The position numbers were made by a program, and so were the translations under genes. DNA of 64,000 bases from Dipylidium caninum (lineage: Eukaryota > Platyhelminthes > Cestoda > Cyclophyllidea > Dipylidiidae). Location of the stretch: the NCBI GenBank assembly GCA_017562135.1, contig QEYB01000798.1, positions 62,001-126,000 on the forward strand. Reading direction: 5' to 3'. The notes below the pieces were generated by a model. It did not search any database, was not told where the DNA came from, and saw only the letters and a program-made list of their open reading frames with translations. Positions 21,761-32,899 of the stretch are shown here, piece by piece (within the stretch, counting starts at the first letter, position 1; every line of letters starts with the position of its first letter).

Positions 21761-22539
21761 TGAAAACGGGAAAGAGAGTGCATATCCCAAGAATTTAAAA
21801 AAATTTTGTACACCCTTATGTGGTTATAAGCGGACACCAAATTTGATTTACTGTAAAAAGAGGACATAATTCCAAGCAGGTGTATTCCACGTCACACACC
21901 CGTTGCATGAAAAAATATACACAATAGTTCGCTTGGGAATGTGATGAAAAAAGCGCAAAAATATTAGAAATCACAGATTGTGCAAACAAGTAAGTGTAAT
22001 TTGACAGAACTCAAATGGACGAGGGAAACCAGACGGCCAAGACACTAGACATGTCATATCAGTAGGCCATCCTTCAGCGTACACGTCTTATTCCATACTC
22101 ATCCGCGAAGCAAACACTCCATCTCCACATCTTTCCCTCTCGACGTTCTACTCTGCTTTTTTCATGTAGACCAACGCCGAACTATTCGACATTACTGTCC
22201 TGCAGCAGTTTGTGAGCGCAGACCCCTCCAAACCCTCAGATTTCAACTTCTCATCATAGAATGCAACCACTTTTGAGGAATGCCTATAGGATCACCAACT
22301 ACTTTTGCTCAAAATGGTAGCGCCGTCTTATCAGCCTCATTCACAGCAGGCCGCATAGATTCCTCATAAGCGTACAGATGGATGCAGTCAACCAAGTGCC
22401 ACAGTTGTGTGCGTTGTTTCCAGCTCTTTATCTTACGGTTAAATCTCTCCCCCTGGTCAAATCGTCACTCGCCCTGAGGAACACCGTTCCACAAGGAGCT
22501 TCCGCCACACAATTAGTCCTCATATCTCCACGCCTGACA

Positions 22540-23480
22540 GTACACAGCACACGAAGGAGGAGAAGGTGTTTGTAAAAATTGACCACTGCGGACTGACACA
22601 GACCACGCGGTGGCCCATCCTCTGCTGAAAAACAAGTCGTGGAATTCCTTGATCTTGGACAGCCATAAAACTAACTCCATGGTGCAACAGTGCATTCCAA
22701 GTATGTTTATCAGGGACAGAGAGGACCGAAACTCAGTGTGAATGGACTAGCTTACGGAGACAAAAACAAGGCGATATGGTGAGGCACTGAAAACAGCCCC
22801 ATGAACAGTCGCGCGATTCGTGATGCCACAGGGACCTTCTTACGACCTTCTCCCTTCATCAACTTGAATTACGGCTCTCCGTTAAAGGGGTGCTGGAGAA
22901 GAATGTTGGGATTGGAGGAAAGAATTGGAGGCTTTGCATTGCTCGAAAAGTTGAAAATGGTTCAGGAAGGATCAGACAAAACCAAGTGAAACGCCAAAGT
23001 TCATGAGGCGCCCTTGCCAGGGAACTCAGTACACGCCGTGAAGGCTCTCGCTGAACCGCCCATTGGATCTCAAGTTGGGTCAAACAAGGTCGGTCCTTTG
23101 TTTTCCCTACCAACAAGAGAACCAGCAAGGTGACATTCGATTTCCAAACATTCAGCTTATGTTGGTCCGATGACCCGATTAATCTGTGTTCTGCACACCA
23201 CCACGCACACTCTCCTTGAGACTGTGCCTTTTCATCTAAAGCGCAGAAGTGATGTGCAGAATGCGGACAATATTCATTAATCAGAATAAAATGCAGAGAG
23301 TGATCTGCAATTTTTTGTGGAGATTAATTCACAACTTCTTCCTCATTATTCTCTGTTCGCCATCCAAGCCATGTGAGGACTCTGTGGACATGGAATCCAC
23401 TTCCCCGCCTTCCACAATTACATGATTCTCGACTGTGCCTCAATGCATTCCCCTACTCAGCCATATTAACACTCTGCAAC
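22540..23480 (+). pseudogene. 'Family 2' pseudogene, copy 1
   Basis: This lies in the segmental duplication and corresponds to 48,780-49,680. The exon with 'caacttgaattacggc' and the later exon starting around 23,155 are recognisable, but the second exon has lost the Cys-Val-Glu-Ile frame kept at 49.5 kb and contains extra bases. The gene type is discussed at 49,340-49,675. Dead copy. Confidence 0.45.
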
Positions 23481-23815
23481 AGCCGCGGTTAGGAACAGTG
23501 GGCAAATCTGAAACGCAGGCTGGCTGCCTCAGCGAAAACCTGTGATGTGTGGACTGGCAATTGCTCTGAAAGCACTTAGGTGGTCTGTTGTTTCAAATTG
23601 CCAAAGATCAGCCACATGTTTCAGTTGAGACAGTAAAATAATTGTTTGTTAGTGGTGGTGAATAATGTTTTGAAAGACCCAACAAATCATCTCCGAAGTG
23701 TGCCATCATGGGTACCGAATTTGAAGAAACTCGACAGGTGTATTTGCCGAAATAAGCGTGATGGGGTGTGGAATTTGCTCTCTATTCCATCATCAACCAA
23801 GCTCTCATCAGGCAC

Positions 23816-24115
23816 CGGTAGTAGTTGATATCCAACGAAAGATTTTTAACGCCTCCACCACCAAAGCGATCTTCAACAAAAAGCCATCCTAGCTCTGGGA
23901 AAGTACGTCCATCTGTGGTTGAGGAGGAATACCTTGTCACTTTTGACAAGCACCGGAATGGAGATTGCTTAGCTCATTTAGCAACCGTTAGTAGTTGATA
24001 TCCAACAAAATGACTTTTAACGCCTTCACCAAACTAAAGCGATTTTCATCAATCTGGGGTTGGAGAAGAAATACCTTGCTACGTTTGACAGGCACGGCAT
24101 GGCGATGCCCCACTG
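23816..24115. repeat. Direct duplication inside the segmental copy
   Basis: 'tagtagttgatatccaac' followed by 'tttttaacgcct' and 'aaagcgat' occurs at about 23,818 and again at about 23,990. The corresponding place in the second segmental copy (50,010-50,140) has it only once. The duplication therefore arose after the segmental copy, or was lost from the other. Confidence 0.7.
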
Positions 24116-24229
24116 TTCATGTGGCAAACGTCTACATTAATTTAAAGACGTCCTACTACTTCATTGAGTAACAAAGAAAGCGAGTGGTATTGTCAATTTC
24201 AGCCAGCATTTGTAGCGCGCTCAAAATAA

Positions 24230-25110
24230 TATGTTTTTCAGGTGTATGGTTGAGCATTCATATCATAATTGATGCTCTTCACAATGCTCCTCAAAATAAT
24301 CGCCAACAACCCTCACTTGCCACACACTGATGCGGTTGGCTACGCATCAAGGGCATCGCTGCACAACAGGAACCTAGCCTATCCTCGCAACGCGGGCCAT
24401 TCGTGTGGAACCGAGTTTAGGCATGGTTAACCCTTGGCAGGCTTGATGGAAGACGGCGCGTCTAAGTCGAAAATCGGTCGCAGATATCGGTTGAATATAG
24501 TTGTGCCCTTTTCGCTTATAACCGGTTATTCCCCTGTCTGGAACTATTGTACTGCTTTACTGTAAATAACGCGCTATTCTCGCAAAAGTAGAAGTTGTTT
24601 CAACAACAATATATATATTCCTACTGCGTATCACCATATTTTACTGCTTTCGTCTTCCTTCTATCAGACTGGCTGGTATTTCCAGTGATACCATGGAGCT
24701 CTCGTGGTGGCTGTGGAGGTACCAGTGGTTCGCTCTTCTTGTTAGTAGGCAATCGCGAAGCCCACACGCAGGGTGTTCCACCTTTTGCTAGAACCCGTGT
24801 AGTGGTAAAAAATGTTCAAAAATTGACACGATTGGTTGGAGTTTCGTGCGATGGTAAATGTTCTAGGCAAAGTTGGAAAGGAATACTTTGTTGCATTTGA
24901 TTTTGCTGTGTAATGTTTTTTTGTCATAGTCTTGCACAGTTCTTCACTATTCATTTACTTTAATTTTTTTCGACTTAGAATATGCATACTTATTTGCATA
25001 CGAAGTCAGGTTAACCGTTTGTCTCAGAATGAAGCCGAATAGACCTTCAATCGATCCAGATGCAAAAGAGAGTGCAGGACGTCATTGTTATGAATAATGA
25101 TGGTAAATTA
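24230..25110. repeat. Duplicated block, copy 2 of 3
   Basis: This block matches 4225-5100 and 50,220-50,970. A 101-codon plus frame at 24,595-24,900 contains Gly-Gly-Cys-Gly-Gly-Thr-Ser-Gly-Ser and is shared with copy 1 but broken in copy 3. I regard it as non-coding unless expression is shown. Confidence 0.7.
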
Positions 25111-25269
25111 GATGAAGCAATTTGATATGACGTTCGCATAATCAACATGTCTCTCGACGACTTTGGTTGTAGAGAAATTTTGTATTCGTATGCGAGTGTT
25201 TGAAGTCAAATGGTTTCCTGCAGGTTTTTAGTTGATTAGATGTCGAATTGATTGTGGATGCTGCATGAC

Positions 25270-25842
25270 TTCATTGTTTCACAGTGTCATGGCTCAGAAT
25301 ATTGAAGTAGATGCGACTAACAAGACTGCGGAGTTTAGTGGAGGGGAGGGCGTCTACTCCTCCTGTGCTTTGTGTGACGGTTGTGTTAGAGGAGAAATTT
25401 GAAGGAACCCACTTTGAGCTTATTATGGACGGATTGCTGTGTTTGAGCGTATATTTGAGGAGAGAGCGAAAGAGAATGATAGGTCTAGTGTAAGTAGCAA
25501 CAATTTATTGCTCAGCGACACGACGCTTCTCTCTTTCGTCCTGCATCCGTGCCCATTCGCAAAATAATGGACAAGCCGAAGACAGTGCACTACTGCGCGC
25601 TTTCACAACAACTAGTGGCCAAGTCGAGGGCTGGAGTAACGTGATGGGGATCCGACAAACGACCTCACTTTTCTGCGCATCCGCAGTAAGGAGAATGAAA
25701 CCATGATTTGCACCTGGTGCAGTCTCGCCGAGCCTTTTGCCTTGCAACACCTTTGTCACCGGTCGACTTTTCTCTTAGTAAATTGTCACAAGTGTGTAAG
25801 AATGCTGCGAATCACTACCTGAGAGGGTTGGCTGCGTAGCTC
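25270..25842 (+). pseudogene. Roadblock dynein light chain pseudogene
   Basis: This is a copy of the gene at 51.2-51.7 kb. The plus strand reads [14 protein letters not shown] (about 25,563-25,605) and [10 protein letters not shown] (about 25,656-25,685). An extra A in 'gagtaacgtg' shifts the frame before the conserved Arg-Asp-x-Asp-Pro. Another extra T occurs near the exon end, and the GTGAGT donor has become GTGCAG. It is not functional as read. Confidence 0.75.
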
Positions 25843-26573
25843 TAATGTACTTGGATGCCATTAACCATTTTTCAACCAGTTTTTTCACTTCAAGTCAACG
25901 TTATGCCCGCTCCGAATGTTAAGAGTTAGTTGCGGTTTAGTCTCATTGTAAAATGATTGCTGGACAGTAGTTCAAGACGCGGTGGAGAATAAGATGCGCC
26001 AACTCCTCTCCTGCTTATACACCCAAGTTTGGTTTACTTGGGTAAAATATCATTTTGCGTTTGGTGATGACTCCTGGCATCCAGCAAAATCCCCTATTTT
26101 TTGCAGTCTCTCTCAAAATTGGTTGCCTCACTTAATTCACTGTGACGCACACCGAGTTTACGTTCGCGTTCGTGTATGTATTGTGTTTAAATGCCTATTC
26201 ACATGAAATTTGCGAGTTTGTCGGCTTCGGGTCGTTTTCGAGAGCGGTGACTTTAGTTAGTGATGGCGAATCCTCGGTACTACTTTTTATGCTATCCGAT
26301 ATGTTATTTTAACTGGGATTCTTATTGAAATACGAGAAGAAGTGGGTTGGAAACTAGTTCCTCTACCCACACAGTCTTTTGTCTATCCGACTTAGCACTG
26401 AAGGGAGACTAGTCTGTTTTCATTTTCGGTGACAAAGTGGCGTTTGATGATTTCCGTGTTTGTCGCTGTCGACTCGCCACGTAGTCTAAGTTCAACTTAG
26501 GTTAGGGTGGCTTTGGATGAATTAATGTTGCGGGTCAATTGGATACCCGCCCTCCCACCGGCCCCCAACTTAG

Positions 26574-26828
26574 ATGTCTGTTAAGCTGATTTTGCGAGGC
26601 GAAGGCTTTGTAGAGATGGCCGCCGAGAGACTCCGAGTATTCGAAGATTCGAAAATCCTGCACATCCCTCACCACTTAGGAGCTGTCTATTCGACTAGGG
26701 GGAGGCGGCGAAGTGTTTCACGTATCGGACTAGGTGAATATCAGGCATACAGTTTGGGAGTCAGTATCAGCTTCGAAAATACAACTCAGGCAACATTGAC
26801 TGTCTCATCAGCCGTCTCGCGAAACTGA
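26574..26828 (+). CDS. Hypothetical ORF, unknown
   Basis: ATG at 26,574 is preceded by a pyrimidine-rich tract and 'cttag', so it could be an exon start or a trans-splice acceptor just before a start codon. The 84-residue frame has coding-like composition with an Arg-rich middle (Arg-Gly-Arg-Arg-Arg-Ser-Val) and a Ser/Thr-rich end. I recognise no domain, and it has no paralog in the window. It lies just past the end of the segmental duplication. Confidence 0.3.
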   Translation: MSVKLILRGEGFVEMAAERLRVFEDSKILHIPHHLGAVYSTRGRRRSVSRIGLGEYQAYSLGVSISFENTTQATLTVSSAVSRN

Positions 26829-26829
26829 T

Positions 26830-27590
26830 CAGTCCAACTACCCTAAGGAAGGAAAGTAGCGGTTGTTAGCTTAGTGAGAGTGACACAATTTTACAAATTG
26901 TGGAGCTTCAATAGACGGACTTAGGCCTCTTCCTCACTCAATTCATTATTAATCCGAGGTATCGGGCGTGGACGAACGTCTGCATAGGCATGCCGAGTTG
27001 CGGAAGCACTTTTGTGACAACAATGGGTAGATTAGTTCGTCCGTAGAAGCATGGAGTTTTGCTGAGCGGAGCAGAACCACGCTAAATTGGCGTATGCTGA
27101 AAGTGAAGTGGAGAGGACAGAAAGAGAGACAAGAATCAGTGAGTGAGTGGTAAACTCAGCAATTGGATGGAGAACAATGCGAAGTAGCTGAGAAAGTAAT
27201 AGGAAATCAAATTACCAAGTGATTATGGTGCAGTCTCACTACATCGTTCTAGTAGATTTGGGTCCGTGTCTGTCACAAAAAAAAGAAAAAAGAGAGGGTA
27301 CAGAGGCCGATTAGCGCGCTTCACTGAGGCAGTCTGTACGAAGAAAACGAAACAATCAACTCTGTTGGAGCATCACTTCCATTAGCCTCACTGTCAAAGA
27401 AGCCATCGGATCGCATTTCTTCCATGTTGAAAAACGGAGTGACTGTTCACTGACTCATTTCCGTTTAGTTCATACAACCATTGGCCAAAATTAAGTGCTT
27501 GTTCAACTGACCCCTCAGTCAATTGAAACTTTGATGTTAAGAGGGGCGAGAGAGAATCAATCCAGGAGATTTGGGGTTGTAGCACATTTT
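26830..27590. other. Intergenic; contains the dispersed 13.5 kb repeat
   Basis: 27,300-27,430 matches 13,570-13,720. A minus frame at 27,394-27,672 and a plus frame at 37,406-37,657 share words (Leu-Thr-Ser-Lys-Phe-Gln-Leu-Thr-Glu) because they lie in inverted copies of the same flanking DNA. I do not call them genes. Confidence 0.35.
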
Positions 27591-27599
27591 GGACAACGA

Positions 27600-27800
27600 A
27601 GCGTAGACAATATCCGCCAAGGGCGGGCCTCATGTATTGTTTGCCATAATTGGCTAGTGGGGCAGTCAACAAACGACTGACGCAAGTCCACGAGCCAACT
27701 AAACTGGGGATGTGAGGCGGTCAAAAAGCTGAAACGACACACCTTCGTGTAATTACATTCATCTTTAGGCCATATGTAAACGACTTTACTTGGAGAAGTC
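27600..27800 (+). promoter_or_regulatory. Type 2 promoter module, copy 1
   Basis: The module has 'cctcatgtattgtttgcc', then 'ggggcagtcaacaaacgactgacgc', 'gtcca', and a TATA-like 'catatgtaaac' about 120 bases further on. The same order is seen before gene O at 61,850-61,990 and at 40,720-40,900 and 54,190-54,390, with an inverted partial copy at 37,470-37,660. In front of O it ends in a proper TATA box, so it is probably the promoter region of O-type genes. Here it no longer precedes a full gene. Confidence 0.5.
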
Positions 27801-27869
27801 TCGCAAGACATGATGAAGTCACATTTCGCGACTTTCACGATTGTGTAGGTGAGTGTTGAAAAAGGACCA

Positions 27870-28050
27870 CATCAAAAAAACGGAAAGGCATCTGGCCCTG
27901 CCTTATTCATTGTTTCCCCATTGTGTTGCGAACTGCCATATTATTAACACTTCATTCCCAGCCGCTTCAAAATGTGGCAGTAGGCGATCTTGTTGGGGAT
28001 CAAAAGGGAATCCGAGAATTGGGGTGGGATGCCTTGACAGCCACAGCTAA
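27870..28050 (+). pseudogene. T-type exon 3 remnant
   Basis: In the plus frame, Val-Ala-Val-Gly-Asp-Leu-Val-Gly-Asp-Gln-Lys and Leu-Gly-Trp-Asp-Ala-Leu-Thr-Ala match the end of the exon at 53,568-53,732. The 3' flank matches too. It sits only about 100 bases after a type 2 promoter module, so exons 1 and 2 have been deleted. Confidence 0.45.
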
Positions 28051-28238
28051 ACTTTGCAGTAGACTGCGGCTGTTCGTAAGGCAGTTCGTGTCTTGAAAAT
28101 TTCACCGTTTTCCCCCAAACAATGAATAGCCGAAGGTAAAGAAAGCCAATATTTCACGAGGGAAAAACTGCTTTATTGCCATAGAGATGCCCTAAAAATT
28201 CGGGGCCATGAAACGCGAGTTACGGTCAGACATTCTAA

Positions 28239-28462
28239 ACGAGTCGGCAAGCGCCATTTGAAATGGGACATATTAAAGCCCAACACAACTTTCCTTCGAA
28301 TGGCCTCCTTCAGGTTTGTAAAGGACACATCTGCTAACTGTATCCATCAACACGATATTTCCCAACTTCGATCACAGAGACCTCATTCAATGACATATCA
28401 ACTCGAAATACGCCTGTGAACTCAAAGTTAATGAGGATATAGGCGCCGCGGAGCACGATGCT
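28239..28462 (-). pseudogene. Family exon 3 remnant K
   Basis: On the minus strand, Leu-Arg-Gly-Ala-Tyr-Ile-Leu-Ile-Asn-Phe-Glu-Phe-Thr-Gly-Val-Phe-Arg-Val-Asp begins the exon, followed by Ser-Leu-Asn-Glu-Val-Ser-Val. After one frameshift comes Asn-Leu-Lys-Glu-Ala-Ile-Arg-Arg-Lys-Val-Val and a terminal Cys-Arg-Leu. No exon 2 is found upstream. It is similar to L (41.7 kb) and J (54.0 kb). Confidence 0.6.
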
Positions 28463-28464
28463 AG

Positions 28465-31130
28465 GGAAGAAAAGTAATGAATAGCGCGATAGCAGCATCA
28501 AGGGATGGCCTTCTGATCTCTGCTGACGAAAACATTGCAGTCCCGACTCTGAGCCAAGAAAGCATTGGCCGCGACAACAGTAGACGAAAGAGACCCAATG
28601 CTGCTTCGTGAGACTTCTGCTGGTGAGGGTCATGTGTTGTCATAGCCAGATGGGTAGGAGCACTGAAGGCTCCCGCCCTTATGGCAAAGTGTGCAATGCC
28701 CGTCGTCAAAGCATTCTCGTGCGCAAGAGCATCCAAAGAAGTAAGACGCATTTCGAAGTCAAAGGCATTGCCTACCCCACCAGCTTCGTCTGGCAATGTT
28801 CAAACAAAACTCGCCACTGGAATGAGGCTGAACGCACATGGTATGCGCTTTTCTCCCTATGGCTTAAGACCCTCCTGGCAGAACTGTAGAAGGCGAGTAG
28901 CTGAACGGGCGTATACTCGGAAAAAAGAAAATTGAGAGGAAGTGCACTGGAGAAGATGCTCGCAATACACTGGACAGACTGGTGCCTTCGCCACAGTCCT
29001 AATGCAACGCTTAGGTAGCATCGTTAAATGCCCCCCTACGATTTGTGCATCAGCGGGGAGCAAACAAGATTTGGCTTAATTGCCAGAAGTGGGCTTGTCT
29101 ACGCAAAAGCTGTTCTCGGAGTGTGCGGAGGTGTTTGTCGGAGGAGCGAATGCGATCTCGCGTAGTACTAGCCTTGCAACACACGACAGGAGGTACATTA
29201 AATTAACCCCTCAAATTGCCTCAAAATAGCTTTTTGTAGCGTGTCTCTTTCCGATGGGGCCAAAAGCTCAATGGAGACCGTGTCGTGCAACGCGTAGGTG
29301 CAGAGTCTCCTCACAGCTACTTCGGCCTCATGTTTTTTTTTAATATGGTAGCAGCTCTCTCAACAGTAATTCAAGTATGATGTACGCGCCTTCGTAGATT
29401 CTGTGAGAGACGAGGAAGGAGGCGATGAATGCAATCGTTTTATCAGACCATACCCATAGTGCTCCGCTGAGTGAAAGTAAATGGTCAAGACACCCTTCCC
29501 AGAGTCAGGCAAAATTCCGGTCGTCTTATCGTTTTACAAAGGCATTTGTCAAGACAACATTTAGGTGAGGTCGTGTATGTCAGTCCAGAAACCGAGCTTA
29601 ACATGTGCCACCTTCTACAGATATGCCATTGAAAACTGCGGAGGAGAGGTAATTGACGATTTTGGTGGCTTGGCAATAGTCGACAATCGGCGTGCACACA
29701 GCTTTGAAATCCACAACTTGCATTTGAATCGCTTTGGAAGAATTAAACCACCAAGGTGGTTCAAGAACAGGGAAGATGAATGAATAAACCTACGAGAATT
29801 TCTTTATCGGTGATTTTGAAAATTCTGTCCTGAATTGGGCGGCCCTCTTCAACGAGTGACATTACTGGCATGACCAGGTAGCAGAGCAAACAGACAGGAC
29901 CCCAACTAAGGCGACATCGACTAAGCCCCTACATTTCGGCTATCCTCGTTTAGTGCGGGAATTGGAGTGGTGACCATTGAAGACGTTAACTGGGTATTAT
30001 AACACTAGGCTGTCATGAAAAATCTCCCTTTGTCTCGTAGTGGTAGTATTTCATCCCATGTCTCGAGTCCACGTGAAACTTACGAGACTGGGGGCATCCT
30101 CCACCAGCTAGTTAGGAGCAATCGTTGCGTTCAACTGCTCCTTAGGAGAAATCTCAATCACCGCCAAGTGGAATGTCTATTTAGGTGTCTTGTGGCGAGA
30201 ACACGTCTTGTTGAAATGCCCATCCGCAGCGACAGCGAAAGCCAGTTTTTGGCCTATTGAAAAGCAATTCATGACCTGACTACCTTTGTGGAGCGGGTAA
30301 GCCACAAGACCGAAGTTGCACGAAAGACGTGTACCCAACGCCATCATATTTGCATTGAAAACCGAGAAGTCGGAGATATGACAAATGGGTGCTGAGAACG
30401 TCATGAGGTCGATCATTTCTGCCACGACGGAGTTTTTTGGGACGATGCTTTGGGTGCTGTAAGAGATGGGATAGATGGAAGAACGGCAAATGAGCTATTT
30501 TTGAGACGAGAAGATGTATTCGCCTACGTCAAGTCTTGGTAATGTGCCCGAAGCCCGAATGACGCCAAAGTCGAGCTCCTCAACGAGTACTGAAACCTTG
30601 AACTATTAACCATGACATAAACACGAATCAGCATCGTTGGACGCCATGTCCAGAAAGGTCTAACGCGACAAGTCCATTCGATGGCGTATAAATGCCGTTT
30701 GTACATAACGTGGACCACGTAAACAGTAAATTGGCGCGTGGACGGAATGGTGTGAAGTTGCTCAAAGGCACTGAAGAAGAGAAAACACGGAGACACGGGA
30801 ATCTGTTGCATAGACTGGAAATATTCCACAGTGTGTCTCATTCCCATGTACTCACGCATGCCTTGAGGTTAAGCTCTTGGCACGGCCTTTGTGAGTGTGC
30901 TTCGGTCTGTTCAGCACTTCATCACAGCATGGGTTGTTGATAACGTTTAGCATGTTGTTTTGCTAGTTTCCATCAGGTAAAACGGACACAAGTTGTGTGT
31001 TCTGGTCTGCAGCGATCTCATCAATTTAACCAATTTTGGTTGTGTCCCCCATTGTAGTTTTGATACTACGAGCAAGGAATCTTCATGAGGAGCTCTCACG
31101 TCTGTAGACTCTGAAAGGGTAATTGTAATT
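28465..31130. other. Long stretch without a supported gene
   Basis: Overlapping frames on both strands at 28,461-28,935 contradict each other. At 29,622 a 'ctacag' acceptor is followed by a 54-codon plus frame ending at 29,783 (Arg-Trp-Phe-Lys-Asn-Arg-Glu-Asp-Glu-stop) with AATAAA immediately after. It may be a last exon of an unknown gene, at low confidence. Frames at 30,015-30,260, 30,177-30,489 and 30,524-30,940 have no support. Confidence 0.3.
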
Positions 31131-31341
31131 GCCCTTCATCCTTTTGAGCACAATTGCGGGGAGTGAATACCTCCGTGGTTCATAGATGTAGGAAAACTCG
31201 CCAGCACGCATAATGCGCGCAATCTGTTGTAGAGAATTAAATAACCGCTAAAACAGGCCGCACGGCAAATCGACTGTAGTGAAAGATGATCGGTAAAGTG
31301 ATGGTTGACTACCTGGCGATGCAATGGAAGATAAGAATTAC

Positions 31342-31700
31342 CCATGGCTCTCTGGAGGTGGTGACACAGAGGGTCGAGTGAGTGCCGCGCTTCTGGCCGG
31401 AGCATGCAAAGACGGTGAAGTGGGGAGATGAGGAAGCCGAATAGATAGACTGTCACGAAGATAAACATTATGCAGACGTCTGCATTCACGAATGCCTCCT
31501 CCAATCCTCCTCACTTATATAGGCTTTACGGAAAGTGCAATTGGTTCAGCTGGGTTAGTAGAGTGGATGTGGTGGTGTGTGTTCACGCTGTGTCCCAACT
31601 TAGGGACAGTGAAAACCCACTTGATGGAACCAGAAATATTGGTCCTAACTGCATTTTTGGCCTCCTAAACATGCCCTCAATTTTGGGCCATGCTTCAGAG
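31342..31700 (-). pseudogene. Family fragment F: promoter plus exon 1
   Basis: Minus strand. The type 1 promoter (TATATAA at 31521-31515 with 'gctgaaccaattgcac' upstream) and exon 1 (31468-31342, 127 bases, GTAATT donor) are present. The frame starts Met-Phe-Ile-Phe-Val-Thr-Val-Tyr-Leu-Phe. A C4 run shifts it relative to G, which reads Ser-His-Phe-Thr-Val-Phe-Ala-Cys-Ser. No recognisable exon 2 follows. About 130 further bases upstream (31,560-31,690) match the upstream region of G in inverted orientation, so F and G descend from one inverted duplication. Confidence 0.55.
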
Positions 31701-31734
31701 TGTGGTTGGGGTTTTGCTAAGAAGGTGAGTGACA

Positions 31735-32330
31735 GATGGGAAGGGCTTTCATTGAAAATGGTGGATAATGCCAAAACCGAGATCAACATATACTTTCCGT
31801 ATTCGGCTTTAAATCTTCCTCTTCATTTCTGTTGTTTCAGCACTCATATGCTTTTATTGGGAAAAGGTGTTATTTCAAAGAATTCCTACTTGCATAATAT
31901 GTCCAGATTATCTGTTTTGCTGACTGGCAGATTTTAACAAGGAAAAAGAGATCGCCGCTCCCCGACAAAGAATGTTTCTGGGCGATCGAGCGCAAAATAG
32001 TCTTTGCAGTTTCACTTAGAACACGTTGCAGGGGAAGCGATACGTATCCAACACATCATGACTTCTCAATTGACAGTCTATCATTTTATAACAGTTTTTC
32101 CCTAAATATCTACAAAGTATAAAGAGTTTGAATTCACTCGCCTATTCCACCGCAACAGAGACATAAGTTTGCGAGGGATAGGATTCTTCCTCTACAGTCA
32201 CTTCTACAAGATGACGCAGATTGTTTCCACAGATCTGCTTCCCTCAGATTCAACGTGGACGCAGAAGAAGTTGTCAATCCTATATGGCGGAGAGCCGATT
32301 GATAAAAGCAACTTGTATCTGTGCCTTGCG
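31735..32330. repeat. 'Family 3' segment, copy 2
   Basis: 31,735-31,940 resembles 17,090-17,295, and 31,990-32,300 resembles 46,930-47,160 and part of 17,465-17,580. A 155-codon plus frame at 31,470-31,937 mostly overlaps the reverse-strand F promoter and is unlikely to be real. Confidence 0.4.
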
Positions 32331-32708
32331 CATCACGAGTATCAGATCAAACTAACGCAAAACGCGGTTGCAAATAAATTCACCACAACCCCACTGATTT
32401 TGGCCTCTGCTTTTGTGATGAATCACGCGTACGAGGGGCACCTTTTCACTATTTGGGGCCACGTTGGTGTCCTACACATCAAACAGCCAATTTTAGAGTT
32501 AAGTTCCAAAAAAAACCAAGAGTACATGAAACTATTCTTTAAATCCACCTTCCTTTCCATTAGCGGTACTACATTAATGCAGAACAATTCCGTGATGACT
32601 TGCAGCTATTCCACTTTGCGCACTTACACGATTCCATCAAGCTTTCCAAGACCACTTAGGGTCAGAGCCTTGACCAACGGCAAACCCTTACACTGCCACC
32701 AATTGTGA
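32169..32708 (+). CDS. Longest uninterrupted ORF, unknown
   Basis: The frame is open for 179 codons, the longest in the window, from a non-ATG start at 32,169 or an ATG at 32,211. The first half aligns at DNA level with 47,030-47,280. The second half (Met-Asn-His-Ala-Tyr-Glu-Gly-His and following) aligns with 47,300-47,430 (Met-Asn-Gln-Leu-Tyr-Glu-Arg in another frame). The length may reflect a real coding past of 'family 3'. No domain, signal peptide or splice site identified. Confidence 0.3.
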   Translation: MRGIGFFLYSHFYKMTQIVSTDLLPSDSTWTQKKLSILYGGEPIDKSNLYLCLAHHEYQIKLTQNAVANKFTTTPLILASAFVMNHAYEGHLFTIWGHVGVLHIKQPILELSSKKNQEYMKLFFKSTFLSISGTTLMQNNSVMTCSYSTLRTYTIPSSFPRPLRVRALTNGKPLHCHQL

Positions 32709-32899
32709 TTTAACTGATTGTGTGCGTATGCGTCCATACTTAGCGGAGAGTCCACCTCAAGAAGGAGAGTCAGTCAACTTCGGTGAAGAGGTCTCCATTC
32801 ACAAATGGTAAACTTTTCACGGGAACGAGTATCAGATGATGGCAGAAGACCTACTTGAAAACATCACCACTTGTGGTAAACAATATACGATGGGAAATA

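Larger units (their letters stand above)
20800..26500. repeat. Large segmental duplication, copy 1
   Basis: Three successive parts match 44,960-52,270 in the same order and orientation: 20,820-21,760 with 44,970-45,920; 21,810-24,200 with 48,060-50,200; and 24,230-26,400 with 50,220-52,200. The other copy has an extra 2 kb between parts one and two. Within copy 1, homopolymer runs are often one base longer than in copy 2 (for example the A, T and C runs near 22,440, 24,810 and 24,965). Confidence 0.8.

Noticed and set aside
24595..24900. 101-codon plus frame with a Gly-rich stretch, repeated at 4.6 kb
   Set aside because: The third copy at 50.5 kb breaks the frame by indels and its minus strand is open instead. 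Sharing between copies 1 and 2 only reflects their recent duplication.
29622..29783. Arg-Trp-Phe-Lys-Asn-Arg resembles the third helix of homeodomains
   Set aside because: The rest of a homeodomain is absent upstream; the frame ends four residues later. I regard the resemblance as chance.
31470..31937. 155-codon plus frame
   Set aside because: It runs antisense through the TATA box and upstream region of family copy F and is not kept in the inverted counterpart upstream of G.
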